Both the position numbers and the translations under genes were made by a program. Shown here one piece after another: positions 8,394 to 16,689 of a stretch of 64,000 bases of DNA. Every line of letters starts with the position of its first letter. The stretch's first letter is position 1. Source of the stretch: Candidatus Ribeiella danica (GTDB taxonomy: Bacteria > Chloroflexota > Chloroflexia > Chloroflexales > Roseiflexaceae). The DNA is taken from assembly GCA_016717335.1 (NCBI GenBank), contig JADKFS010000001.1:2480001-2544000 (forward strand). The letters are read 5' to 3'. The notes beneath the pieces were generated by a model, which ran no database searches, was not told where the DNA came from, and saw only the letters and a program-made list of their open reading frames with translations.

Positions 8394-8480
8394 AGCCGTT
8401 ATAGCCCCTCAGTGAGCGTTGTTAGTAGCGACGCGTATTGTACCATGAACGCGCGAGCGGGGGAACGCCGATGGGGCTAG

Positions 8481-8575
8481 GGACTTGAGGCTTGGGGCTA
8501 GGGGCTTAAGGCTTGGGGCTAGGGGCTTGGGCTACCTTGTCTCCTGGTCTCCTGGTCTCCTGGTCTCCTCGGGCC
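8481..8575. repeat. Short-repeat array entering the 3' end of nth
   Basis: GGGGCTAGGGGCTTGG-type heptamers (8481-8530) are followed by four GGTCTCCT octamers (8538-8570). The octamers encode the last ~14 residues of the endonuclease III protein, so this array overlaps coding sequence. Confidence 0.8.
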
Positions 8576-9284
8576 GATGCTCGCGGGCGTAGTCGCAGTG
8601 CTCACGCAGGGCGCAGCGGTCGCAGCGCGGCGTAGCCCAGACGCAGATCAGCTGCCCGTGGCGCAGCATGTTGAGGTGGAAGTTCCACAGCACGTCGGCG
8701 TCGCGCGGCAGCAGGTCGAGCAACAGCGCGTGGGCCTGCTCGGGCGTGGCGCGCGGCCCGATCAGCCCGATCCGCTGGCTGACGCGGTGGACGTGCGTGT
8801 CGACCGGCAGCACCGGCTTGCGAAAGCAGAACAGCAGCACCAGCGAGGCCGTCTTCGGGCCGACCCCCGGCAGCGACTCGAGCCAGGCCAGCCCCTGCTC
8901 GGCCGGCAGATCGGCTAGGAAGTCGATCGTCGGGGCGCCGCGCTCCGCGGCGATCCGCGCCAGCACCGCCTTGATGCGGGGCGCCTTAACCTCGGGCCAG
9001 TTTGCCGGCGCGATCGCCTCGGCGATCTCGGCCACCGGCGCATCGCCGATCGCCGCCCAACTGCCGTACTTCTGCCAGAGCCGGTCGAAGGCTTTGGCCT
9101 CGTTCGCCTGGGTGGTGCGGTGCGACAGGATAGTCGAGATCAGCTCGTGCAGCGGATCGCGGCGCGGCTTCCAGGGCTTGATGCCGTATACCTCGCCCAG
9201 CAACTCATAGACTCGCATCGCCCGCTCGCGCAGGGTCTCGCCGGTCGATGACGGCGTATTGGCAATCCGCTCGTTCTCGGTCAT
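8532..9284 (-). CDS. nth: Endonuclease III-like DNA glycosylase/AP lyase
   Basis: Base-excision repair enzyme removing oxidised pyrimidines. It has a helix-hairpin-helix LESLPGVGPKTASLVL, a catalytic Asp region LPVDTHVHRV, and the C-terminal iron-sulfur loop with C-x6-C-x2-C-x5-C (CVWATPRC, DRC, ALREHC). The lysine usually found in the hairpin (GxGxKTA) is present. Start ATG 9284 follows CAGGAG; an upstream in-frame start at 9350 would add 22 unconserved residues. The last ~14 residues (PEETRRPGDQETR) are encoded by an octamer repeat array and are unlikely to belong to the conserved fold. Confidence 0.92.
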   Translation of the reverse strand: MTENERIANTPSSTGETLRERAMRVYELLGEVYGIKPWKPRRDPLHELISTILSHRTTQANEAKAFDRLWQKYGSWAAIGDAPVAEIAEAIAPANWPEVKAPRIKAVLARIAAERGAPTIDFLADLPAEQGLAWLESLPGVGPKTASLVLLFCFRKPVLPVDTHVHRVSQRIGLIGPRATPEQAHALLLDLLPRDADVLWNFHLNMLRHGQLICVWATPRCDRCALREHCDYAREHRPEETRRPGDQETR

Positions 9285-9358
9285 CGGGCACTCCTGTTCC
9301 TTGTGGGGAGCGATTGAGGCAACCTGCGTGCCGCCGGAATCCAGAGCCAATCAATTAA

Positions 9359-9420
9359 CCACGAAGACTCAAAGACACCAAGAATGCAGGTCTTCCTGAA
9401 GTCTTCGAGTCTTCGTGGCC
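9359..9420. repeat. CACGAAG-type hairpin repeat
   Basis: The arms CCACGAAGACTCAAAGAC and GTCTTCGAGTCTTCGTGG are complementary across a ~22-base loop. It lies between the AIM24-family gene and nth. The CACGAAG/CTTCGTG unit recurs at 24986-25058. Confidence 0.8.
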
Positions 9421-9454
9421 AGCGTTCATTTCAGCCGTATTTGAAGGGTATTGA

Positions 9455-9540
9455 ATCTAGAGCTGGAAGACCAACGACGAAGGACCAAAGACCAAATGCT
9501 GCTGCACTTTTGGTCCTTGGTCCCTGGTCCTTGGTCCATA
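9455..9540. repeat. GGACCAA/TTGGTCC hairpin repeat
   Basis: Left arm ACGAAGGACCAAAGACCAAA and right arm TTTGGTCCTTGGTCCCTGG are complementary across about ten bases. It abuts the stop of the AIM24-family gene. Confidence 0.8.
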
Positions 9541-9546
9541 AACGCG

Positions 9547-10497
9547 CTAGTCGCCCAGCAAATTCCCGAGGTTGATGCTGGGGCCGCTGCCCGAGCTCGA
9601 CGACGTCTTCGGCAGGTACTCGGCGATCGCCTTGGCCAGGTTCATCGTCGGCATTGTCTGCAGCCAGATGCGGCCCGGCCCGCGCAGCGTGGCCAGGAAC
9701 AGGCCCTCGCCGCCGAACAGGATGTTGCGGAAGCCTTTCATCATCTCGATGTCGAACGACACGGTCGGCTCGTACATCGCGACGTGCCCGGTGTCGACCT
9801 TCAGCAGCTGGTCGGGGCCGAGCGTGTACTCCATGATCTCGCCGTCGAGGCAGACAAACGCGATGCCGGGGCCGGTCAGCCGCTGCATCACAAAGCCCTC
9901 GCCGCCGAAGAAGCCCGCGCCGAGCTTGCGCCGGAACGCGATGTCGAGCGTGACGGTCTTCTCGGCGCACAGGAACGCCGTCCGCTGCGCGATCATCTGC
10001 TGGCCCTCGCCCAGATAGACCGGCACGATCTTGCCGGGGAAATCCGAGGCGAAGGAGACGATGCCCTTGCCGCCCTGCGAGGTGTACTCGACCAGGAACA
10101 GCGACTCGCCCGAGATGGCGCGCTTGAACATGCCGCCCAGGCCGCCGCCTCGCCCGCTGGTCTGCATCGTAATATTGCCGCTCATCCAGGCCATACCGCC
10201 GCTCTCGGAGTAGACCGTCTCGCCCGGATCGAGCTCAAGGATCACCGCCTGGAGCGTAGTCCCAATGATCTGGAACTCCATGCCGGTCGTGCCCTTGCCG
10301 CGCATCGCCACGGTTGGCGGCGGCAGGTCCAGCCGCTGGCCCGGCTGGTTGGTGTATGCAGCTGGATCAGACATAGATGTCGCACCTCCTACTGGTGTCA
10401 CTGGCGTCGGAGGCGGAGTTGCGGCCACCGGGGTGCCGCAGCGGGTGCAGAACCGGGTGTTTGGAGCAAGCTCCGCGTCACAGTTGGTGCATCGCAT
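9547..10497 (-). CDS. AIM24 family protein with N-terminal zinc ribbon
   Basis: The 316-residue protein starts with a double zinc-ribbon knuckle (CTNC ... CTRC within the first 20 residues), then a Pro/Thr linker, then a ~220-residue AIM24/TIGR00266 beta-sandwich (from about MEFQIIGTTLQAVILELDPG to the glycine-rich WLQTMPTMNLAKAIAEYL). The biochemical role of this family in bacteria is unknown. It ends in a Ser/Gly-rich tail. Starts 14 bases after the rho stop, so it is very likely co-transcribed with rho. ATG 10497 follows GGAGAG. Confidence 0.88.
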   Translation of the reverse strand: MRCTNCDAELAPNTRFCTRCGTPVAATPPPTPVTPVGGATSMSDPAAYTNQPGQRLDLPPPTVAMRGKGTTGMEFQIIGTTLQAVILELDPGETVYSESGGMAWMSGNITMQTSGRGGGLGGMFKRAISGESLFLVEYTSQGGKGIVSFASDFPGKIVPVYLGEGQQMIAQRTAFLCAEKTVTLDIAFRRKLGAGFFGGEGFVMQRLTGPGIAFVCLDGEIMEYTLGPDQLLKVDTGHVAMYEPTVSFDIEMMKGFRNILFGGEGLFLATLRGPGRIWLQTMPTMNLAKAIAEYLPKTSSSSGSGPSINLGNLLGD

Positions 10498-10511
10498 ACG
10501 AAGGCTCTCCG

Positions 10512-11834
10512 TCAGTTTGCTTTCGTCAGTGTGGCGAGAAATTCGGTGTTGGTGCGGGTCTTGGACATACGTGTCAGCACGAGCTCGGTGCCCTCGTTCT
10601 CGCCGAGCATGCTGACCATGCGGCGCAGCGTCCAGACCTGGCGCAGGCTGTCGCCGAGCAGCAGCTCCTCGCGGCGCGTGCCGCTGCGGGTGATATCGAT
10701 CGCCGGGAACACGCGCTTCTCGGCGAGCTTGCGATCGAGATGCAGCTCCATGTTGCCGGTGCCTTTGAACTCTTCATAGATCACGTCGTCCATACGGCTG
10801 CCGGTGTCGACCAGGCAGGTCGCGATGATCGTGAGCGAGCCGCCGTTCTCGATATTACGGGCGGCGCCGAAGAAGCGCTTGGGCGGGTAGAGCGCCACCG
10901 GGTCGATACCGCCCGAGAGCGTGCGCCCGCTGGGTGGCATGTCCAGGTTGTAGGCGCGCGCCAGGCGGGTGATCGAGTCCATCAGGATCACCACGTCCTG
11001 CCCACCCTCGACCAGCCGCTTGGCGCGGTCGAGCGTCATCTCGGCGACCTTGGTGTGATCCTCGACCGGCTCGTCGAAGGTTGAGGAGATCACCTCGCCC
11101 TTGACCGAGCGCTTCATGTCGGTGACCTCTTCCGGCCGCTCGCCGATCAGCAGGACCATCAGGTGAATATCCGGGTGGTTGGCCGTAATACCGTTGGCGA
11201 TCGCCTTGAGCAGCAGTGTCTTGCCGGCCTTGGGCGGCGACACGATCAGGCCGCGCTGGCCGCGCCCGATCGGCGCGATCAGATCGACCAGGCGGGTCGC
11301 CAGCACGTTCGGCTCGGTCTCGAGATGCAACTGCTCGTTGGGGAAGATCGGCGTAAGCTGGTCGAACGACGGGCGCTTGCGCGCCGTCTCGGGGTCCATA
11401 TCATTGACAAGCTCGACCCGCAGCAGCGAGAAGTAGCGCTCGCTCTCTTTTGGCGGCCGGATCTGGCCCCACACGCGATCGCCCGTGCGCAGGCCGAAGC
11501 GGCGGATCTGCGATTGTGAGACGTACACGTCATCGGGGCCGGGGAGCAAGCGTGGGCCACGCAAGAAGCCAAAGCCGTCGGAGACGATATCCAGCACGCC
11601 ATCGCTGAGGCTGTGGCCTGCTTCTTCGGTCTGCGCCTGTAGCAGCTTAAAGATCAGATCCTGCTTCTTGAGCCCGCTGACGCCGCTGATGCCGCTGGCG
11701 CGGGCCATCTCACGCAGATCGTTGAGAGTCTTCGTCTCCAACTCTGCGACATTGACCACCGGCGCTTTCTCCCTGGTATCGGCATACTCCACTACCGGTA
11801 CCTCATGATTAGTCTTGGTTCGTATGCGTGGCAC
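10512..11834 (-). CDS. rho: Transcription termination factor Rho
   Basis: Hexameric RNA helicase that ends transcription. It has an N-terminal helical Rho-N segment (LETKTLNDLREMARASG), a cold-shock-like RNA-binding fold (DGFGFLRGPRLLPGPDDVYV), a P-loop (GLIVSPPKAGKTLLLK), a Walker B region (DVVILMDSITRLARAYN) and the R-loop area (TRSGTRREELLL). The 440-residue length is typical. The start is GTG at 11834, preceded by GAGGAG. First gene of a minus-strand run that continues with the AIM24 gene. Confidence 0.97.
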   Translation of the reverse strand: MPRIRTKTNHEVPVVEYADTREKAPVVNVAELETKTLNDLREMARASGISGVSGLKKQDLIFKLLQAQTEEAGHSLSDGVLDIVSDGFGFLRGPRLLPGPDDVYVSQSQIRRFGLRTGDRVWGQIRPPKESERYFSLLRVELVNDMDPETARKRPSFDQLTPIFPNEQLHLETEPNVLATRLVDLIAPIGRGQRGLIVSPPKAGKTLLLKAIANGITANHPDIHLMVLLIGERPEEVTDMKRSVKGEVISSTFDEPVEDHTKVAEMTLDRAKRLVEGGQDVVILMDSITRLARAYNLDMPPSGRTLSGGIDPVALYPPKRFFGAARNIENGGSLTIIATCLVDTGSRMDDVIYEEFKGTGNMELHLDRKLAEKRVFPAIDITRSGTRREELLLGDSLRQVWTLRRMVSMLGENEGTELVLTRMSKTRTNTEFLATLTKAN

Positions 11835-12146
11835 ACATCGCTCCTCGCCGGCAGACTCATGCGCCGGCTTCCATCATAAAACATGCGATCGAATTCACAG
11901 AAGACGACCCTACGGCCCAACTGGCCCCATCATTGGGCACACAGAATTAACGGATCGCACCCCGCCGCTTTACAGTCAGCACGAACGCGCCATCTATCGC
12001 CGAGGATGTTTGTGGATGACTGGATCATTGTCACAATCTGAGGTCTGCGCCGGGCTGCATCGTGCATGCACGACCGCGCAAATGCAGCGGAAGAAGCTCA
12101 GAACACAGCCAGGGGGATGTCGACCAATGTGATAGCACGGGGTAGC

Positions 12147-12202
12147 ACTATCGGCACAAGCGATGGAGGATGCCAATGCAACGCTTCGCTTGTGCCGATA
12201 GT
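12147..12202. repeat. Perfect 16-bp inverted repeat
   Basis: ACTATCGGCACAAGCG at 12147-12162 is repeated in inverted form at 12187-12202 with a 24-base spacer. It could be a hairpin, a paired regulatory site or the ends of a decayed small mobile element. Confidence 0.85.
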
Positions 12203-12624
12203 ATATCACAGTTGTCAAGCTTTTGCGAATGCATATGCCGGCGGTGTTGTTGGCGCAAGCACGGCGCGCGCGTGGGCGCCCCGCCGATCTCGCAGCCGCT
12301 TATGCTATGACACGCCCCCTGTGCAACTGCCGGATAGCAGCAGCTCCCGATCTGCATGAACTGTATTGACAAGTGTTTCTTCATGGTGTAGCATTATAAG
12401 CTATGTTTACCTCTCTCCAATGGTAAGAACAATTGGTCTGGTGTCAGCCTGGGAGGCGCAAACTGTAAAAGACATCAGGCAGGGCACGCCTGGACCACAG
12501 TATGTAGTAGTTTTCCCAGGGAGTAGGACTTGCGGTTAGTTGCGAAATGGTTAAATGTGATGTACAGTGAGACGGATCAACATAAGCGCAACGCCGGTGC
12601 GTCGTATCGTTCACTCAGATGCCG

Positions 12625-12653
12625 TTGACGCAATAGCTCATCTGTGCTAAAAT
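12625..12653 (+). promoter_or_regulatory. Sigma-70-type promoter upstream of the lipoprotein gene
   Basis: TTGACG (12625-12630), 17-base spacer, TAAAAT (12648-12653), with a TG three bases before the -10 box. A transcript would start near 12660 and have a ~160-base leader before the lipoprotein start. Confidence 0.75.
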
Positions 12654-12819
12654 GCAACTTGCAACAAAAGGTCTTCTTTTTGTATGAGCTTGGTGGTGGG
12701 GGTTCGGGCCTGGCGAAGCCACATTGAACTCTCAGCCCTGGGAGATCTGGAGCGAACACAGGCGATCCCCAACCTCCCGGAACAGTTATTTATTCGAAAG
12801 TCCCTTATTAACGTGGAAT

Positions 12820-13467
12820 GTGGTGCGTCACCGATGGTTTGTGTTGGCTGTGCTGGTAGTGGCTGGCTGCGGGCAACCGCTGCAGATCAGCCCGACCGCA
12901 ATGTCAGGAGCGACCCAAACGTCCATCACGCCGCGCCCGACCAATGCGACGACACCGTCTATAGCAACTAGCGTGCCGGCCGGCGCAGAAACCGCGCTGC
13001 CGGCCCAGGAATTGCCTACAGATCAGCGTCAGCCCACGGCGTTGCCGCCGACTGCCGTCTCGCCGGCGCTTGGCTTATCGACAAGCCCCACGCCGGCTGT
13101 GCTGGTAATCCCGCAGACGGCAGTGCCGATCAGCAATGAGCAGCGCTGGCGGGCGCAGCAGCTGCGGCGCCAGGCGATCGAGCCGCCGCGCGCGTACACC
13201 GCGCAAGGCCCGGTGCCGCTGCTGTGGTTCGACCCGCTGACCGGCCAGATGCTCGAGATCGGCAGCTTGATTGGCTCGTTCAACGTCCAGGCGACCTTCT
13301 CGCTCCGCGGCAGCAATCTTGCGGCGCTCGAGGTGCCGTATCGGATCAATGCCGATTATGGGCTGACGGCGATCTCCGACGCGCTGCGCGAGCGCATGAA
13401 GAGCGCCGGGTATACCGACAGCGTTGAGGCCTACGTCGTGCAGACCGAGTCCGTTGTACCAAAGTAG
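12820..13467 (+). CDS. Putative lipoprotein of unknown function
   Basis: The signal sequence ends in a lipobox-like VVAGC, so the mature protein should be lipid-anchored at Cys. A ~100-residue Thr/Pro/Ala linker follows, then a C-terminal ~80-residue conserved-looking part (VPLLWFDPLTGQMLEIGSL and GLTAISDALRERMKSAGYT). I do not recognise the family. The GTG at 12820 (or 12823) gives a normal short signal peptide; the frame stays open to a TTG at 12724, which would add ~32 residues before the signal. Neither has a strong ribosome site. A plus-strand promoter lies at 12625-12653 and a terminator at 13517-13556. Confidence 0.6.
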   Translation: MVRHRWFVLAVLVVAGCGQPLQISPTAMSGATQTSITPRPTNATTPSIATSVPAGAETALPAQELPTDQRQPTALPPTAVSPALGLSTSPTPAVLVIPQTAVPISNEQRWRAQQLRRQAIEPPRAYTAQGPVPLLWFDPLTGQMLEIGSLIGSFNVQATFSLRGSNLAALEVPYRINADYGLTAISDALRERMKSAGYTDSVEAYVVQTESVVPK

Positions 13468-13516
13468 ATGGTGTCTAGTGGCCAGCCCATCTTCCACAAC
13501 TCAGTGACACATCACC

Positions 13517-13556
13517 GCCCAACGGACCCCTGTAGAGAGTGTCCGGTGGGCTTTTT
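13517..13556 (+). terminator. Intrinsic terminator after the lipoprotein gene
   Basis: GCCCAACGGAC (13517-13527) pairs with GTCCGGTGGGC (13541-13551), one mismatch, followed by TTTTT. It ends the 12820-13467 transcription unit. Confidence 0.8.
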
Positions 13557-13595
13557 CTCTTTTGAGGACAATCGAGGATCGCTATGGGATTAAGC

Positions 13596-13601
13596 TATAC
13601 T
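13596..13601 (+). promoter_or_regulatory. Possible -10 box before 13658 gene
   Basis: TATACT lies about 55 bases before the start of the membrane protein gene and after the preceding terminator. No convincing -35 was found, so this is tentative. Confidence 0.35.
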
Positions 13602-13657
13602 ATTGTATGTATCGCCGCCGGCGACGTCCGCTACCACAATGAAGCAAGGAGGCTTTC

Positions 13658-14617
13658 GTGAGCAGCCGTTACCTCGACATGATGCGGAGTCAGCGCCGCC
13701 GCAGCCCATCACTCCAATTCACATCCAAGACATTGCTCGCGATCCTGGCGCTGATTGCGATGGGCGGGTCGGCGGTCTACTGGTGGGGAGTCCAGTCGAC
13801 CCTGATCCCCGGTAACAAGGTTGTGGCGATCGCGTTCACCGCCATCCTGGTGCTGGCGCCGCCCAGCCTGGTCAGCTTTCTCATCCCCTGGAGCCCCGGC
13901 GGGATGCTGCTCCAGAAGGTCAACGCCAAGACCTGGGGGTATGTGGTCGTGGTGGGGTGCTCGATCTATCTGCTGTACTACTCGTTCCAGATCCAATGGA
14001 GCTGGTGGGCCGCGCAGCAGGTCGTCGCCGACAGCGGGCTGGTCTACCAGCAGGTGCTGATCGGCATGATCGGCTTCATCATCATCCCGGCGCTGCTGTG
14101 GACGCCGGTCTCGTCTGACGAGCTAGTCGAGCAGGTGCGACAGGCGCACCTGGTCAAGCGCTACGAGCTGCAGACGCAGGCCGATATCGCGATCTTGCGG
14201 GCGACGCTGCTGCGGGCTCAGGAGAAGGCGCTGGTCGGCTTCGCGAACCTGACGGTCGAGGAGCGCGAGGAGCTGGCCGCGGTGATGCGCAGCCTGGTCG
14301 GCGGGATCGACCGGACGCTGCGCGAGGTCGGGCAGACGGTCAAGACGGTCAGCGGCGTCGCGATGCCGTTCGATGGCATGCTGGATGACAATGAGGATAT
14401 TCGGGACGTGCTGGAGTATATCAGCGAGAGCCTGACGCGCTCGACGTTGACGACCCGCCCCGAGGCCGAGCGCCGCGAGATGGCGCTGCAGGCGCCAGCC
14501 GATCGCGGCGAGCCGCGCCGCCAGGGCGCCCGCACCGACCCGCGCGCCGACCCGCGCGAGGCGCGCCACTACCAGGCCGAGCAGCGCCGCCGTGGCTCGC
14601 GCGCGGCTGATGAGTAG
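13658..14617 (+). CDS. Membrane protein of unknown function with cytosolic coiled C-terminal half
   Basis: Four hydrophobic segments lie in the first ~150 residues (about 25-45, 54-74, 90-110, 128-148). The second half is soluble and helical, rich in Glu/Arg, with heptad-like stretches (TQADIAILRATLLRAQEKALVGFANL and onward) and a strongly charged Arg/Asp/Glu-rich C-terminus. I do not recognise a family. The GTG start at 13658 follows a perfect AAGGAGG by 5 bases. It is followed after 12 bases by a small acidic gene, and both end before the terminator at 14897, forming a two-gene unit of unknown role. Confidence 0.8.
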   Translation: MSSRYLDMMRSQRRRSPSLQFTSKTLLAILALIAMGGSAVYWWGVQSTLIPGNKVVAIAFTAILVLAPPSLVSFLIPWSPGGMLLQKVNAKTWGYVVVVGCSIYLLYYSFQIQWSWWAAQQVVADSGLVYQQVLIGMIGFIIIPALLWTPVSSDELVEQVRQAHLVKRYELQTQADIAILRATLLRAQEKALVGFANLTVEEREELAAVMRSLVGGIDRTLREVGQTVKTVSGVAMPFDGMLDDNEDIRDVLEYISESLTRSTLTTRPEAERREMALQAPADRGEPRRQGARTDPRADPREARHYQAEQRRRGSRAADE

Positions 14618-14629
14618 GAGCGAGCGGCT

Positions 14630-14878
14630 ATGCGCGGACGCCAGTATTCAACCGATGGGCTGCTGCCCGAGCGCGACCTGCACGAGCTGACCGATTTGCT
14701 GGCGCTCCAGCTGTATCAGAAGCTGGGCCGCCACGCCTACCGGCTGACTCGCCAGGACGTCGCCGAGCTCATCCGCACCTATACCGAGGACCTGGTGCCC
14801 GAGGATCAGCGCATGCTGCCCTGGCTGGTATGGAATCTCCTCCAGGAGGGTATGGAGATCGAGCTTCAGAATCGCTGA
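14630..14878 (+). CDS. Small conserved-looking protein of unknown function
   Basis: The 82-residue protein is soluble, Leu- and Glu-rich and probably all-helical (LHELTDLLALQLYQKLG, then DVAELIRTYTEDLVPEDQRM). ATG at 14630 follows a GGAG site. It is tightly linked to the upstream membrane protein and is likely its partner. No family recognised. Confidence 0.7.
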   Translation: MRGRQYSTDGLLPERDLHELTDLLALQLYQKLGRHAYRLTRQDVAELIRTYTEDLVPEDQRMLPWLVWNLLQEGMEIELQNR

Positions 14879-14896
14879 CACGTGCTTTTCGAGCTG

Positions 14897-14933
14897 AGAC
14901 GGTCGGGCAGCCTCTGCCCGACCGTCTTTTGTT
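14897..14933 (+). terminator. Intrinsic terminator
   Basis: A perfect 13-bp stem (GACGGTCGGGCAG at 14898-14910 and CTGCCCGACCGTC at 14914-14926) with a 3-base loop, followed by TTTTGTTT. It closes the 13658-14878 unit just before nadD. Confidence 0.95.
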
Positions 14934-14943
14934 TGGGGCGTGA

Positions 14944-14949
14944 TATAAT
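14944..14949 (+). promoter_or_regulatory. Consensus -10 box directly upstream of nadD
   Basis: TATAAT ends only 7 bases before the nadD ATG at 14957. A transcript would start at or next to the ATG, giving a leaderless or nearly leaderless mRNA. The -35 region overlaps the terminator stem and is not a good match. Confidence 0.55.
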
Positions 14950-14956
14950 CCGGTCC

Positions 14957-15559
14957 ATGAACGCGCGCACCGGCATTTTCGGCGGCTCTTTCGACCCGAT
15001 CCACTACGGCCACCTGGCGATCGCCGAGGAGGCGCGCGTCGCGCTGCGCCTCGATCGCGTTCTGTTCGTGCCGGCGGCGCAGCAGCCGCTCAAGCGCAGC
15101 GGGCACGCCGCCGCGCCGGAGCAGCGCCTGGCAATGGCAGAGCTGGCCTGCCAATCGAACGCCGCGTTCGCGGTCTCGCCGATCGAGCTCGACCGGCCCG
15201 GCCCATCCTACACGGCGACGACGCTCGAGTCGCTCTGGGCGACGTGTGGCCCCGAGCTGTTCTTCATCCTCGGGGCCGACGCGCTGGCCGACCTGCCGCG
15301 CTGGCACGCGGCCGCGCGGATCGTCGAGCTGGCGCAGATCGTCGCGGTCGGCCGGCCTGGCTTCGCGCCTGACGCCGCGCGACTCGCCGGCGCGCTGCCT
15401 GGCTCAGCGGGACGGCTGACGGTGATCGAAGGCCCGAAACTGGCTATTTCCAGCAGCACGCTGCGCCGGCGGGTCGCTGCCGGCCTGCCGATCCGCTACC
15501 AGACGCCCGATGCCGTCGTCGAGTATATCGCCAAGCACGGGCTGTACCAGTCGACCTGA
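14957..15559 (+). CDS. nadD: Nicotinate-mononucleotide adenylyltransferase
   Basis: Makes deamido-NAD from nicotinate mononucleotide and ATP in NAD synthesis. The N-terminal TGIFGGSFDPIHYGH carries the nucleotidyltransferase HxGH motif, and ISSSTLRRR near the C-terminus is the second nucleotide-binding signature. Length 200 residues, normal for NadD. The ATG at 14957 gives the family N-terminus; the frame is open further upstream but there it crosses the terminator. No ribosome site is visible, consistent with a leaderless start from the TATAAT at 14944. Confidence 0.95.
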   Translation: MNARTGIFGGSFDPIHYGHLAIAEEARVALRLDRVLFVPAAQQPLKRSGHAAAPEQRLAMAELACQSNAAFAVSPIELDRPGPSYTATTLESLWATCGPELFFILGADALADLPRWHAAARIVELAQIVAVGRPGFAPDAARLAGALPGSAGRLTVIEGPKLAISSSTLRRRVAAGLPIRYQTPDAVVEYIAKHGLYQST

Positions 15560-15616
15560 CGCATACGCCTCCAGGTTGCATTGCCGCAACCTCAAATGTC
15601 GAGAGGACGGTATTCG

Positions 15617-16687
15617 ATGGATGAGACACTCAAGCTGCTCAAAGACCTGACCGATGCGCCTGGCGTCTCGGGCTTCGAGGGGCCGGCGCGCCGCGTGATG
15701 CGCGGCTATCTGGAGCCGCTGGGCGAGATCACGACCGACAACATCGGCTCGATCGTCGGCCGCAAGGTCGGCAAGGCGGGCGGGCCGAAGGTGGCGCTGG
15801 CCGGCCACCTGGACGAGATTGGCTTCATGGTCACGCGGATCACCGACCAGGGCTATCTCAAGTTCCAGACGCTGGGCGGCTGGTGGGAGCAGGTGATGCT
15901 GGCCCAGCGGATCGAGGTGCACACGCGCGATGGCGTGGTGCCGGGCGTGATCGGCTCCAAGCCGCCGCACCTGCTCACGCCTGAGGAGCGCAAGAAGGTC
16001 TACGATAAGCGAGATATGTACATCGACGTTGGCGCCGGCTCGCGCGCCGAGGCCGAGTCGTACGGCATCCGCCCCGGCGACCCGGTCGTGCCCGTCTGCC
16101 CGTTTACGGTGATGAAGAACGAGAAGCTACTGATGGCCAAGGCGTGGGACAACCGCTTCGGCTGCGCGCTGGCGATCGAGGTCCTGCGGCGGCTGAAGGG
16201 CCAGCCCCACCCGAACGAGGTCTACGCCGTCGGCAACGTTCAGGAGGAGGTCGGGCTGCGCGGCGCGCAGACGACCAGCAACCTGATCGGGCCGGATATC
16301 GGCTTCGCGCTCGACACGGGCATCGCCGGCGATACGCCGGGGATCGGCCCCGACGAGGCCCAGGGCAAGCTCGGCGGCGGGCCGGTGATCTTGCTATACG
16401 ACGCGAGCATGATCCCGCACACCGGCCTGCGCGACCTGGTGATCGACATCGCGCGCGCCGAGGATATCCCGCTCCAGTTCGACCTGATCCCGGCCGGCGG
16501 CACCGATGCCGGCAAGATGCACCTCTTCGGCGCCGGCGTGCCCTCGCTGGTGGTTGGGGTGCCGGTGCGCTATATCCACACCCACGCCGCGATCATGCAT
16601 CGCGACGACTTCGACAACGCGGCCAGGCTGATGGTTGCGGTGGTGCGGCGGCTGGACGAGGAGACGGTGCGGCAGCTTAAGTCGTGA
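15617..16687 (+). CDS. M42 family metallo-aminopeptidase
   Basis: Di-metal (usually Zn or Co) cytosolic aminopeptidase that forms large tetrahedral assemblies and trims peptides. Metal and catalytic motifs are in order: AGHLDEIGF (His, Asp-Glu region), AKAWDNRFG (bridging Asp), NVQEEVGLRGA (catalytic Glu pair) and GGTDAGKMH. The 356-residue length matches the family. ATG 15617 (MDETLKLLKDL) follows AGAGG; an upstream in-frame ATG at 15581 lacks a ribosome site. Follows nadD by 57 bases and ends at a convergent hairpin with the M23 gene. Confidence 0.93.
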   Translation: MDETLKLLKDLTDAPGVSGFEGPARRVMRGYLEPLGEITTDNIGSIVGRKVGKAGGPKVALAGHLDEIGFMVTRITDQGYLKFQTLGGWWEQVMLAQRIEVHTRDGVVPGVIGSKPPHLLTPEERKKVYDKRDMYIDVGAGSRAEAESYGIRPGDPVVPVCPFTVMKNEKLLMAKAWDNRFGCALAIEVLRRLKGQPHPNEVYAVGNVQEEVGLRGAQTTSNLIGPDIGFALDTGIAGDTPGIGPDEAQGKLGGGPVILLYDASMIPHTGLRDLVIDIARAEDIPLQFDLIPAGGTDAGKMHLFGAGVPSLVVGVPVRYIHTHAAIMHRDDFDNAARLMVAVVRRLDEETVRQLKS

Positions 16688-16689
16688 CA

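Larger units (their letters stand above)
11835..12819. other. Long intergenic region upstream of rho
   Basis: A 985-base gap between the divergent rho and lipoprotein genes. It contains a perfect 16-bp inverted repeat (12147-12202), a TTGACA element at 12366, and a strong plus-strand promoter at 12625-12653. Sequence at 12400-12560 contains paired blocks (CCAAT...ATTGG; CCTGGGAGG...CCCAGGGAG) and could be an untranslated RNA, but I recognise no known family. No credible protein gene. Confidence 0.5.
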
